From the NCBI GenBank assembly GCA_023014485.1, contig JAJOZX010003313.1:254501-318500 (forward strand): a stretch of DNA of 64,000 nucleotides, in the 5' to 3' direction. This DNA comes from Bathynomus jamesi (taxonomy: Eukaryota; Arthropoda; Malacostraca; Isopoda; Cirolanidae). Shown one piece after another: positions 22,286 to 33,046 of this stretch (position 1 is the first letter of the stretch; each line of letters opens with the position of its first letter). Position numbers and translations under genes: made by a program. The notes under the pieces are model-generated. The model searched no databases, was not told the DNA's origin, and saw only the letters and a list, made by a program, of their open reading frames with translations.

Positions 22286-22860
22286 GTATTCGGGCTCGAA
22301 AACATTCCCAACGAACCGATTTTTTTTTGGTAAAACCCCTTGCCTAACGAATTTGGTGGAATTTACTTCCGCGGGGAACGAGGTCATAAAGGAGGATATT
22401 TAGGCTTCAAATACTCGGCGCCGCGTGAGAACCGATTTGTACGGTAAACTTCCTTAATTTTAAAGATTTTCGTCGAATTTATTTTCGTTACGGCTAGCTC
22501 ATCGAAAAGAGTATTAGGCCTCGAATACCTCCTACGAGAAAGAACCTATCTGCGATGTAAAATTCATTAATTTTTACATTTTCCGTCATTTGTTTCCGCA
22601 GCGGAGGTCATAGAAAGTGATATTAAGCCTCCAGTACTTTCTCCAAGAACCTATTTGTGGGATGAAATTCATTAGTTTTAACTTCCGTCGAATTTATTTC
22701 CGGTGTCGGTCATAGAAAGGAGTATTAGGCCTCGAATACCAAATTCATGGACCTATTCATGGGGTAAAATTCATTACAATGATCTTCGTCGAATTTATTT
22801 CCCGAGAGACGAGGTCACAGAAACGGGTATTGGGCCTGGAATACGATCATGGACCTACTT
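22286..22860. repeat. Diverged tandem satellite, ~101-112 bp period
   Basis: A marker like GTATTAGGCCTCGAATACC recurs at about 22288, 22397, 22510, 22620, 22721 and 22825 (spacing ~101-112 bp). Other parts recur in phase: GAACCTATTTGTGGGGTAAA-like, ATTCATTA, TTCGTCGAATTTATTTCCG and GAGGTCATAGAAAG. About five diverged units. It ends just before the mariner at 22881. No coding character. Confidence 0.75.
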
Positions 22861-22880
22861 ATGCAAGACGGGTTTTAGTA

Positions 22881-23912
22881 TGAGGGTTGTTCAATAAGTA
22901 AGTTTACGAGGTTAATTACCGGCGCATTATGCATAGTACAATATTTTAATGGATGTTAACGAGACTCGGAGAACGGCCCGCAGTCTTTCCTTTCTTTAGC
23001 GGTATTCGGCCGAAGGTTGGCATTTCCTTGAGCGCATTGTGACGGGTGATGAGACCTAGGAACACCATCACACACCAGAGGCTAAACGGGCGTCCATAGA
23101 ATGGAAACACCCGGGGTCACCACGAACCAAAAAGTTCAAGATTGCACCATTAGCTGTTAAGGTGACAGCAACGATTTTTTGGGACCGCATTTTGCACGTT
23201 GAATTCACGCAAAAAGGGACAACAATAAATGCCACTTCTTATTGTGAAACTTTACAGCGACTCCGCACGGCTGTCAAAAGAAAACGTCCCGGGTTGCTTA
23301 CTACGGGTGTAGTGTTCCTGCATGACAATGCACGCCCTCACACTGCAAATCAAACACGGCAACTCTCGGAATCGTTCCACTGGAAAGTCATGGATCATCC
23401 CCACCCGACCATATTCCTGCCTTTGCACCAAGCGATTTCCATTTGTTTCCCTAAAGCAGTGGTGCACAAACTTTTTTGATGTGAGGGCCAAGCGAAGAAA
23501 ATAACTAAATGTATTAGCCTACTTACTTTCCATCTAAGTCATAAATTGGGTCACTTTTATATTCTAACTCTTTCATTGAATTGAAAAGACCCGTGGGGGA
23601 CACATTTGGCCCGCGGGCCAGGGTTTGTGCATCACTGCCCTAAAGGAACATCTCGGAGGTAAATAATTTCAAAACGATCCTGATGCAGAAGCGGCCATAC
23701 GAAACTGGTTAAAAACTAAGAACCCTACATTTTACTCGACCGGCATCGGAAAGTTTGTCCCACGCTACGACAAATGTTTGAATCTGTTTGGTAATTATGT
23801 AAAGTAGTACTAATAAGTTGTTGTTGTTGAAATACTCGTAATAATAATTACTTGCCTCGTAATAAAACAGTTTCTTCAAAACACACCTTGTAAAACTTAC
23901 TTTCGGAACAAA
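22881..23912 (+). pseudogene. Mariner (DD34D-type) transposase pseudogene
   Basis: Left end TGAGGGTTGTTCAATAAGTA after TA, with a loosely matching inverted right end (AAAACTTACTTTCGGAACAA). Coding remains run collinear with mariner transposase. TGDET (first catalytic D, codon 23047-23049) is followed by a stop where W is expected, then PEAKRASIEWKHPGSPRTKK and KVTATIFWD. VFLHDNARPHTA near 23310-23345 carries the second D. APSDFHLFP near 23427-23450 (third D) is in another frame. After the hAT insertion at 23457-23637 comes EHLGG and GIGKFVPRYDKCLNLFGNYV to about 23797. The N-terminal domain is missing. Dead copy. Confidence 0.8.
23457..23637. mobile_element. hAT MITE nested in mariner, with perfect TSD
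   Basis: Terminal repeats CAGTGGTGCACAAAC and GTTTGTGCATCACTG; perfect 8-bp target duplication CCCTAAAG at 23449-23456 and 23638-23645. Inner words GAGGGCCAAGCG and GGCCCGCGGGCCA are typical of Charlie-like hAT MITEs. It splits the mariner coding sequence between FHLFP and the next block. 181 bp, non-coding. Confidence 0.9.
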
Positions 23913-24132
23913 ATAAAATAAAATAAAAAGTTTCATTTACACATGGGACGATGGCGGAACATCACGAACATCATCGACCTTTATCCATTTTTTTAAATAT
24001 AAATAATTTTTCCAACATTATTAATTACATACTGACACAAAGAAATATTTAATCCACAGCCTTCTAGCAATGTTTGGGTATAAACTGATTTAGAAAATAT
24101 TAATTTTTAAGGAGGTTGCACAGCAAACAACC

Positions 24133-24453
24133 TTAGAGGCAGGGATGGGGAGTCGGCCAAAAACAACCGACTCCCGACTCCTGAGTCGGTATTTTTAAAA
24201 ACCGACTCTGACTCCCGACTCTTTCCTTATCATGCTGATCTACAACCTTATAAATATTGGGATGTTTGTTTCGTAGATGGCGTTTCAAGTTTGAGGCTCT
24301 AGTTGGAGCATTAGCATGTTTCCCAGTGTAAGCACTAATTTTTGCATTACACTCTTTACCATCCTTTTCTACTTGACAAATAAAAATACTTTCATCCTCA
24401 TTTAGCTTAAAATATTGAAAGACTGCTGATTTTCTACTAGGCCCACGACTCAT
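24133..24453 (-). CDS. BED zinc finger protein (hAT N-terminus only)
   Basis: 106 codons from ATG at 24453, MSRGPSRKSAVFQYF. A BED-type zinc finger is visible: C near residue 26 (IFICQVE), C near residue 34 (GKECNAK), then the RASNLKRHLRNKH pair of histidines near residues 58-64. The last ~25 residues read out through the terminal repeat and stop in the target-site flank, so the natural C-terminus (dimerisation and RNase-H-like catalytic part) is absent. In hAT transposases this finger binds element DNA; a finger-only product could act as a repressor. Expression not shown. Confidence 0.65.
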   Translation of the reverse strand: MSRGPSRKSAVFQYFKLNEDESIFICQVEKDGKECNAKISAYTGKHANAPTRASNLKRHLRNKHPNIYKVVDQHDKERVGSQSRFLKIPTQESGVGCFWPTPHPCL

Positions 24454-24747
24454 TACTAATAGGGGCTAATTAAATTAATAATTAATATATTGCTAATTTT
24501 TATATGGTACCTAGTATCCTAAAATAGAAATATGAAATTCATTTGCTAAGATTTACCAGAACAATAAATCAAATGTGGAAATGTGAATCTAGAATTAGTT
24601 CAGGAAGATATTTATTTAGGGCAGAGTAGTATTCTGGTAAATTGTTGGCATATAGAAATTGAATCAAAGAGTCGGGAGTCGGTCGTTTTTACCGACTCCC
24701 GACTCTTCAAAAAAGCCCCGACTCCCGACTCCGACTCCCCACCTCTG
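24140..24747 (-). mobile_element. hAT deletion derivative with BED finger
   Basis: Ends CAGGGATGGGGAGTCGG and CCGACTCCCCACCTCTG; perfect 8-bp target duplication CTTAGAGG at 24132-24139 and 24748-24755. The sub-terminal arms contain GAGTCGG/CCGACTC words repeated many times. 608 bp in total against 2-4 kb for autonomous hAT elements. It keeps only a short 5' coding part on the minus strand. Confidence 0.9.
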
Positions 24748-24799
24748 CTTAGAGGGTCGATGCCTGGGCACTTTACCTTTTTTTTATATATATAATATG

Positions 24800-25049
24800 A
24801 GGTTTAACCGAAAATACTGTATATTCATTATATCATAAAAAAAAAAAATGCTCCAAGCTATGACATTTCTACCATATAGAGAGCTGTTCATTCTGTATAT
24901 AGCAATATAAAACAAAGTCCTAAGTTAAGAATTTCTTATTTTATGACAATTTCTTTTTGAAAAATATTTTAGTACTACCCTAATTGTAAATTATTATATC
25001 TCATAGAGCCTTTTAAGAGCTTTCAAATAGTGTATATATATATATATAT

Positions 25050-25082
<33 letters not shown>

Positions 25083-25309
25083 TATGAATATGAAATGTTT
25101 ATTGGCAGACTATATATATATACTGTATATATAGTCCATACAACAATATTATAAAGAGGAATTTGCTCATAACTTTTGTTCTATTTTTTTTTTTTTTGTA
25201 TTTCTATTTTTTAATAAGTTTTATTTATATTCCACATTACCACTTCAAGAAAACGTATAATTGAAGCTGACGGGTTTGTAAACGAATATTTTTATTTTTA
25301 ATTATGTTT
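24800..25309. other. Intergenic; short LINE tail near 25085-25150
   Basis: (TA)n and (CATA)n near 25034-25085, then ATGAAATGTTTATTGGCAGACT which matches the 3' tail of the LINE family at 7505 and 44896. Only about 35-60 bp of that tail is present. Otherwise nothing seen. Confidence 0.5.
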
Positions 25310-28207
25310 TAGTCCGGTAGCACAGACCCTGATTTTACTGGAACCCTGCATTGTTTGTTATAAAGCAAATTTTTACATATTTTGAAAGCTTATATCACCC
25401 CATTCAAGAATCCATCGGGTGTACACCTGACCCCCGCTTGGCTTTTTCAATATGGCCGCAATTTTCCGAGATGGCCGGCGAAACTGAAAAATCCCATATC
25501 CTGGTCAATACTTGATGGATTTTGATGATCTTGGTGTCATTTCTACGGGTTTTTAGGATAATGAGTCGATCTGGAGGGGTTGCAGATACTTTGGGAGTCG
25601 TTTTGACCCACATTCGTCAATACTCAAGGTCATTGGAGGTCAAACGGCCCCGGAAATAAGGAATATCCCATATCCCGGGCAGTCGTGGAGATATTTTGGT
25701 GATCTTACTGTCGTTTTTATGGTTTTGGGCGAGACTGAGTAGTTCTATAGGGTTTAAAATGAAATCAGGGATTATTTTCCCCATGGTAAGGTGAATTCCA
25801 ATATGTCTAATTATTCCTCTTATTTTTTTCAGGTTGTTGAGATTATTGCTCATGGTGCTGCCCACCTGGTGGTTTGATGACGTCTTGGTTGTGCTGATTC
25901 CAAAATTGTTTTTTGACTGCTGAATATGGAGAATATACCAGGTAAGTATTGTTTAGTTTTCATTTGCTGAGGATAAATTATTTCAATGCGATTTGTATTC
26001 TGAAGAATGGATAAACAAAATTCTTATTTTTCAGGTTCTACAAAAGCTGCAGGCGAATGTTTCTTCAAGGATTTCCTGCGTAACTGTCCTGGAGGTCAGA
26101 AAGGTCTTTCAAATTGTGGGAGGATTCAGAAAATCATAGAGAGCAGCGACATCAGAGGGCAGCCAGATGTTCGAGCGAGACTAGAGCTTCTCTTGGAAGA
26201 TGGAGCAAAAATCCTTTGTTGTCACAAGAACTGCGTTTCCACTTGCGTCCAAGCGGAATTTATCAGTATTCATGAAAAAGAGAGAATGTGATACCCCTAC
26301 AGTGGAGCCAAAAAGACTACGTAGTGCTGTTCTCAGTGAAGGCCCAGTATATGACCCTAAAAAAACACTGTCTCTTTTGTTTGAAAGTCAGTGAGTGAAA
26401 GACCATGAGCTAGTGCTTGCAGGATGGCAGACCATACCGACTTCTATTGTGCGAGGCAGGAGTCGAGCAGCATTGGAGCTCTCATCATCTCATGAAGAGG
26501 CTGACGTGATAATAACACAACACGCTATCGCACAAGCTGAGAAAGATTATGATGCCCGCATCTCCATCATTTGTGATGACACAGACGTGTTTGCCATGCT
26601 GACTCACTTCTATGAATTTAAGAAACTAGGCTGTCCCATGATTATGGAGTCTCCAGTGCGTGGCAGAAAATCAGTGGACATCTGAGCAACTGTAACCCAG
26701 CACAAAGACATCATCCCACAAATCCTCAAACTACACGCTTTGAGTGGTTGTGACACAGTTGCAGCAATACATGGCATCGGCAAAGCCACTGCCATTGCCA
26801 CAGCCAAGAAGGGTCGGAAGCTAGACAAGCTGGGGTCCCTTGATGCATGCTTTGACCATATCGAGAAAGCGGCAACAGCGTTCATTGTTGCATGCTATGG
26901 GGATAAGAAATCCTCATCTCTTACTGAGTGTCGTCAGCGAGTATGGGCTCAGAAGACGGGGAAGTCGGGAACTGCTGCACCCAAACTATGTTCTCTACCA
27001 CCAACAACTGAAGCTTTCCATCAAAATGTGCTCAGAGCCCACTACACTGTGGCGAACTGGCTCGATGCACTAAAGTGCGACCCACCACCACTTGATCCTG
27101 TGCATTATGGGTGGAAGAGAGACGAAACAAACAGAGTTCTCATCCCAAAAACAGTTGGTGAAGGAGTGTGCTTAGCACCAGATGAAGTTCTGAAGCTAAT
27201 CAGATGTGGGTGTGAATCACAATCAGCATGCAGGGGGAGTCGCTGCGGCTGCATGGGACGCGGAATCCCTTGCACAATGTTCTGTGCATGTGGCAGCGGC
27301 TTGGATTGTAACGATCCATTGACCCAAAACGCAAACGAAGAGCAGACTAATGATCCTGACGATCCTGACACAACCATGTCTTTTGATATTTGCCCCCAAT
27401 AAATGGTTACCTAATGTGAATAACTGCATCAAAGTTGTCAATGCCAATCCCCCAGCTAGGTGTGAGCTTTGTTTTGCTTACGAGGTCATAACTTGTAGCT
27501 TTGCAACCTTCCATAGAATGCATGTGCCCTGCACTTCAGCATAAATTGTGGTTTATATCCGAATATCCATATCCATATAATGTGGGTTATGTCATTTAAG
27601 CATTATGATCTGGTTTTATCTGCAGAAAAGATGTTAAGTGCTCAGCAGTTAGCTAGATTGTAGAAATTGTCACTGAAATAAAGCAAATACAGTGATGTCA
27701 ACTGTGGCATTAATCATATTTCAAGGCCAAACTTTAACCTCAAATGACCTTGACTTGACCCATGGAGTTGCAAAATATCCTACTGTTATCATGTGCCTAT
27801 AGAACTACTCAGTCTCGCCCAAAACCATAAAAACGACAGTAAGATCACCAAAATATCTCCACGACTGACGGGGATATGGGATATTCCTTATTTCCGGGGG
27901 CGTTTGACCTCCAATGACCTTGAGTATTGACGAATGTGGGTCAAAACGACTCCCAAAGTATCTGCAACCCCTCCAGATCGACTCATCATCCTAAAAACCC
28001 GTAGAAATGACACCAAATCATCAAAATCCATCAAGTATTGACCAGGATATGGGATTTTTCAGTTTCGCCGGCCATATTAAAAAAGCCAAGTGGGGGTCAG
28101 GTGTACACACGATGCATTCTTGAATGGGGTGGTATAAGCTTTCAAAATATGTCAAGATTTGCTTTATAACAAACAATGTAGGGTTTCCACCCCGTGCAAC
28201 CGGACTA
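25310..28207 (+). mobile_element. Academ-like DNA transposon with ~0.4-kb inverted ends
   Basis: TAGTCCGGT at 25310 and ACCGGACTA-like CAACCGGACTA ending 28207 are flanked by TTT on both sides (3-bp target duplication). The inverted arms are about 410-445 bp (25310-25752 and 27796-28207) with shared words such as CATTGTTTGTTATAAAGCAA and CCATCAAGTATTGACC. They bracket one broken gene. Long inverted ends, a 3-bp duplication and an XPG-like plus cysteine-rich protein fit what I know of the Academ superfamily, but I cannot confirm it by search. Confidence 0.6.
25926..27402 (+). pseudogene. XPG/FEN-like, Cys-rich transposon protein, broken, with intron
   Basis: Exon 1 is ATGGAGAATATACCAG (25926-25941). 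A 93-bp intron, GTAAGT to TTTTCAG (25942-26034), joins in frame to STKAAGECFF. The frame then reads FLRNCPGGQKGLSNCGRIQK and CCHKNCVSTC. It shifts near 26250 (RNLSVFMKKRECDTP continues in another frame) and again at the A-run near 26310 (KHCLFC). A middle portion seems deleted. From 26395 it resumes as SSHEEADVIITQHA and IICDDTDVFAMLTHF (PIN/XPG-type acidic motifs), an in-frame TGA at 26683-26685, then LSGCDTVAAIHGIGKATAI (FEN-like helix-hairpin-helix). The C-terminus is a CxC-rich segment (RCGC, RCGCMG, CTMFCAC). The family is widespread in invertebrate genomes as uncharacterised proteins. Function is inferred from motif resemblance only. Confidence 0.65.
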
Positions 28208-29109
28208 TTTACCTTTTAGAGGTATTTAAGAACTTTCTAAAGACATATGGATCGCCCATATAGTTAAATTAGACATTGTTCTACGAGTAATGATTGAAAA
28301 AAAAGGTTGCGTGAGAGTTCTCCTACGAAAAGAAATGCGTCATAAACAACGCACAGTAGAGATATACCATATTTTTTCCAGAAAGTAGAGGAGCATACCT
28401 TAAATCTATACGGACAACATTTCAAGATTGATTTTTTGGCGAATTTTGCCGAATTTTTTTTCGCACTTGGATAGGATGCCCTGAGATCATAAAAAGGGCT
28501 GTTCAGTTGGTTAGAGTAGCTTCCAGAGATCAATGTAGGGCTAAGTTATCTAGAAAATTTCATCCTGATCCGATGAAAAGCGAGCACTGTAGCCTTGACC
28601 AAATAAAATTTCAAAAATCTCTGGACGAAAATAATTAAATTTCTGCTTCGCAGAAATCTAAATTGTCTTCCATTTGTTGGTCAAATCTGGTTAGTACTGC
28701 TCCTTTTGGTACATAACTAACAACCATTAGCTGAAACAACGGATTAAGCTGTATAACATTTAATTTTAAAGCTCTTTAAAATTCTTTTTCTGTTCTAGAA
28801 CATGAAACAGGAAATACTTCCAGCTCTGAATCAATGCTGACTTCGGCTTCATAATTCCTTCCATCATTTTCTACCAAAAATCTCTTTATTGCAACTTTAA
28901 TCAACGAATGGTGAAGGTTAATCCCTCTGGAATAGCAACATAGGAAATTGACAGAATAAACAAAATGTCCTAAAGAACGTTAACATTTCTACGAAATGGA
29001 TATGGCAAATGAATGCAGTAAAGAGGAATGCTATGAATGCATGAACGGACATAAAGAGGAAATGAATGCGAGTAAAACAGACGAGTGTTACAAGCACTTA
29101 AAAACATTA
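28208..29109. other. Intergenic, no gene seen
   Basis: AT-rich sequence with no recognisable family. An 89-codon minus-strand frame at 28264-28533 is unsupported. The last ~130 bp (28980-29110) may be the 3' untranslated end of the minus-strand LINE that follows. Confidence 0.45.
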
Positions 29110-32100
29110 CAGGAGGAGGAGGCCAGACTCCTCCCCAAACTTTAAAGTTCTACTAGCGCGGTAGCCATCGCCAGTTCCCTCCCTGTTACTACGAGATGAT
29201 GCCGTCGCGAGTCAAGACTAGGACACTCGACCAGCAAGTATCGCACGGTGAAGGGGACAATGCATTCATCACAGTAGGGTCGAGGGCCCCTCATCATTAA
29301 AAATAAGCGGATAAGACGGGTGTGGACAATTCGAAGGCAGACAAAAGGCATACGGGACACTTTCAGGGAGAGATCGTGTCCGTGAGCTAACTCATTTTGT
29401 TGAAGCCAACTATGACATTCTAACATTGCTGCCAGATGACGCCGATTGCAGCCCAAATCCCCCGAAGAAAGTTCCCATTAAAAATGGGAGAGCAGGAGTA
29501 GATGGACAGAAAGCGGTGGACCTTGCGAACTGGTCCGCATCCTCATTCTCCCCAACAACTACGTGGGCAAGAACTCAACAAAACCTCACCCGCAGGCAAC
29601 GACGACCAAGTAAATGGAGCACTTTAAAATGTACAGAACTACTGAATGGACTCCAAGACTTGTGGTGCGCTCTTGGAGTCGCTAAAAATTTTACTAGCAC
29701 ATCATTCATTACTATCATTTTACTAGCACACAAAGCGCTAGTAAAATGATGAAAAGCTCGGTGGTAAAAATCGATAAAATAGCAGGCAAGCTACCACTCC
29801 GGGTAAAAGTAGGAAAGACGACTGCAAATCTGAAGCGAATATCAGACTTGGAGCCAATGGTAAAATTTGGAGTCTAGTTCGCATGAGGGGAAGAATGCTC
29901 CAAGAAGAGGAAACGCAGACCATGAATGGGGACTGAATCGTTAACTGAACCATTAACGATTGGAGACGCAAATTTAGAGTAGCAATCGAGAGACTTGGGA
30001 TATGAAGACTATATGCCCCGTAGACAAGCGGACACCAGGGTGGTGAACCACATCCAAATTTTGAAACCGAGCTAGTGTTACCGAGAATAGGCCTCACAGC
30101 CATACTCAAGCTTTGACGTAATAAGTACCCAGTACAGTATAAGTGGAGAACAGTGGTTGGGTAAAAAACCTTAAGGGACCGGAGATGAGGAAACCAGGTT
30201 AGCCCCCTATCAAATACCTGTCCAAGGAATCGTGTCTCGTCAACGCGTGGAATCCGGCGACAATACTGGAAAAGGTCTAGGTTCGGGTGAACTTCTCGGA
30301 CTCGGCAGAAGTGCATGTCTACCAATTTTTTAAGTAAAAACACCAAAGCCATGCAAATTGATCCACCGAGAGACCTAGAACAGAGCAGTCTGCAGGCGAC
30401 GCTCAACCACTGACATCCCGGTCACGGAAAGGAGATCGATAAGTCGTACATATTTAGCGTGCTGGGGACCCCGGGTGGAAGTGCCAATATATCAGTTAAT
30501 GGCAACAGCAAAGAGAGTGACACTAAGGACGAGCTTCCCTGCAGTATGCATTTCATCTAGTCAACGGGAGCGGAAAGGATGGACCCCACCGAACACGAAA
30601 CACGCGTCCCGACAAAAATGCCTGAATAAACAAAGACAAACGCCCGCGAGCTTCGAAGCCATAAAGCTGCTTTAAAATGCCATGCCTCGAAGTAGTATCG
30701 TAGGCTTTCTCTATGTCGAAAAACACAAACAGAATACTGCTTGAAGGAAAAGGCTTTGCAGATAGACGACTCCAACCGGATCAGGGTGTTAGTGGTAGAG
30801 AGCAATCTCCAGAAACCACACTGAGAAGGGGAGACAGAACCACTCCTTTGCACCAGCCAAACGTTTACTATCTTCTCTAAAAGTTTACATAGGAACGAGG
30901 TCAAAGCTACGAGATCAAAATTCAATGGATACGAGTGATCCCTTCCCGGCTTGGGAAAAAGGAGGATGGCAGCTAACCTCCAAACCGAGGGAGAGATACC
31001 TTCTCGCCAAACCCTGTTAAAGCGATCAAGCAAGAATGATAAATATTACTTACAGAGATGATGGAGTATCGCATATGGAATAACGTTCGGGGCCAAACAC
31101 TCATCCCACATTCAAAACAGGTCGACGGCTTGAAGCAAATTTCCCGGAAGCCTCACAAACTCTATTTCAAACAGTGTACATAAGGGTCCGGGAACTTATC
31201 ATCGCCATGAATGACGACCGACGGCGAGACTCTTCCATCAGTAGATGGGCACAAGCCCTTGCCTGACGAAAGAGGACCAGGTAGTGGTCGCATTGGAATG
31301 ACAAAATGGTTGCACGCAGGCCTTATCGCCCGGCGAGCCATGCGGCAGTCGTCTGACCACCATGGAACCGGGCGTCCTCTAAATGATCCAGTTGCTCGGG
31401 GTCCAGACTGAAGACTTGCTTTATAAAGTGGAAGTAAAACATTTCCACAGTTTCATCGACAGACGGAAATTCTTCCACAGCTGAGGGCGTTGTCGTAAAG
31501 TCCATAAAAAGTAACCAATCAGCCTTGTCCAGGCGCCAACGAGGAACAAGAGGACAAAGTTGGCTCCTAATCGAAAAGAGACAATTGGGAAACTGGTTGA
31601 TGTCATAATGATAAATTATGGCAGATTTAATCTAAGTGTGTAAGAGACACGTCAATAATCGTAAAGACACCAGTCTGTACATGAAAGCGAGTTCGTTCAC
31701 CGGTGGTAAAAATTCTCAAGCCCAAATCTTCAACCAGAGACGACAGCAAGGTGCCCCTCGCGCTGGCCAAGAAATCACCCCAGATGGGGTATTGAGCATT
31801 AAGGTCGCAGAGCAGAAGAAATGGACGTAGAAGTTGGTAAATTAAACATACTAAATCATCTCGAGATATTGGATCATTCGGAAGAAAGTACAACAAACAT
31901 ATCGCTTATCTCCTTTCCAGGTAAAGCTAAACAACAACCCATCTGGAGAGAACATGATGAGCCCACAGCGGGATGAGGAGAAAAGAATGACACGAAAACC
32001 CTGGGAGGGGAAGGAGCGGCCCCTCCCACCATCGTCTTCTGCACAAACACAATGCTGAAACTTCAGATAAAAGAACCTGCTGTCCTAATTTGCTCTCAAT

Positions 32101-32830
32101 CCATGACAGTTCCATCGTACGATGGCTGCGAACACCCTACTTGGAACGACTCCCAAGGCCCCCCTTGTGAGAGAGAAACTTAGGCGGAGCACGAACCTTT
32201 TCCCGCTTACTCTAAGACCTGACTGGAAGAGGAGGGATCAGGTTAAGAAGCGGGAAATTTCCGGATCTTGAAGGACCACTCAGGCTCCAAAAAGCTCCAA
32301 ACTGGTGTGGGCGAGGGTGAAGCGCTCTTCGGTGTCCGGGATGGGCTCTCCACGGTATAACCCATGGAAACGGCAGGGAACGCCGCACCTGTCGAATCCG
32401 AGGCAGAAACGCCGGCCCCTGGGACAGTCGTACCAGGAGTCGTCACGACAGCAGCATCAGATAAAGAAGTAACTCATGAGAGATCGAGGTTGGGGCACCG
32501 GTTTCCTTCGGAACAACAGCGCCGGGTACGTCCGGTTCGAGTGGGGAAGTTTTCATGAGACGTCCTGGACACCCTGGTGGTCGGGTATTTCGTAGGGAGT
32601 TCCTCGGCACCGACAGACTCTGTCGAACGGAGGAACGTCTTTCATGACCGAGTCCCTTTTATGGTGGGGCCAGAAGGGCAGGAAGAACTCGTAGAAGGAA
32701 TGACACTCGAGGACGGGAGGGAAGAAGTAACGGGAAAAGTAGAGAGAGGAGGGGAGAGGACGAAGGCAAAGGAGACCCCAGGACGGACGAAGAGACGAAC
32801 GGACAAGCGCAATCCAGCGTAGTCCCTTCA
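29110..32830 (-). mobile_element. Near full-length decayed LINE with RNase H
   Basis: Collinear minus-strand pieces span about 3.7 kb. Proline/serine-rich ORF1-like remains lie at 32200-32831, then endonuclease, reverse transcriptase, RNase H and a C-terminal cysteine motif. The order and the RNase H domain place it with I/Jockey-superfamily non-LTR elements; decapod genomes carry many such elements. The 5' end, near 32830, abuts a short repeat (GAACGGACAAGCGCAATC) also seen near 61210. Confidence 0.7.
29142..32115 (-). pseudogene. LINE ORF2: endonuclease-RT-RNase H, many frameshifts
   Basis: From the 5' side: MELSWIESKLG (start near 32115) with PGFSCHSF near 32010; endonuclease words LLLCDLNAQYPIWGDFLASA near 31770-31830 and FHVQTGVFTIIDVSL near 31630-31680. 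Reverse transcriptase begins LDRFNRVWREGISPSVWRLA near 31030, with FPKPGRDHSYPLN and LVALTSFLCKLLEKIVNV. The FFDIEKAYDTTSRHGILKQL block (catalytic D) at about 30670-30735 is in a different frame. The YxDD site near 30440 is damaged (YV then RL/DLSIS, a small deletion). EVHPNLDLF and ETRFLGQVFDRGLTWFPHL follow near 30220-30300. An RNase H tail with VGENEDADQFAR lies near 29540-29580. The C-terminal YCDECIVPFTVRYLLVECPS is near 29200-29290. Dead, but every domain is traceable. Confidence 0.7.
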
Positions 32831-32977
32831 AATCTATTTAGCGGGTGCCTAATTAATGTTTCATTACATCAGTTTGTAAACCTCATTAAAAGTGTTGATC
32901 TTGACATAAATATAATTCTGCGTCGCTGTTCTTACAACCGAAATCAATCACAAATATTGCGAATGGAACAGTCCGGT

Positions 32978-32999
<22 letters not shown>

Positions 33000-33032
<33 letters not shown>

Positions 33033-33046
33033 ATATATATACACAC
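33000..33046. repeat. Imperfect (TA)n at the left edge of a Tc1
   Basis: TA tract with AATATATAT interruptions directly before the transposon; the same kind of tract resumes after it at 34283-34324, so the element lies inside one (TA)n array. Confidence 0.9.

Noticed and set aside
22286..22860. CRISPR-like array from regularly spaced words
   Set aside because: Units are ~105 bp, diverged throughout, without unique spacers; eukaryotic satellite.
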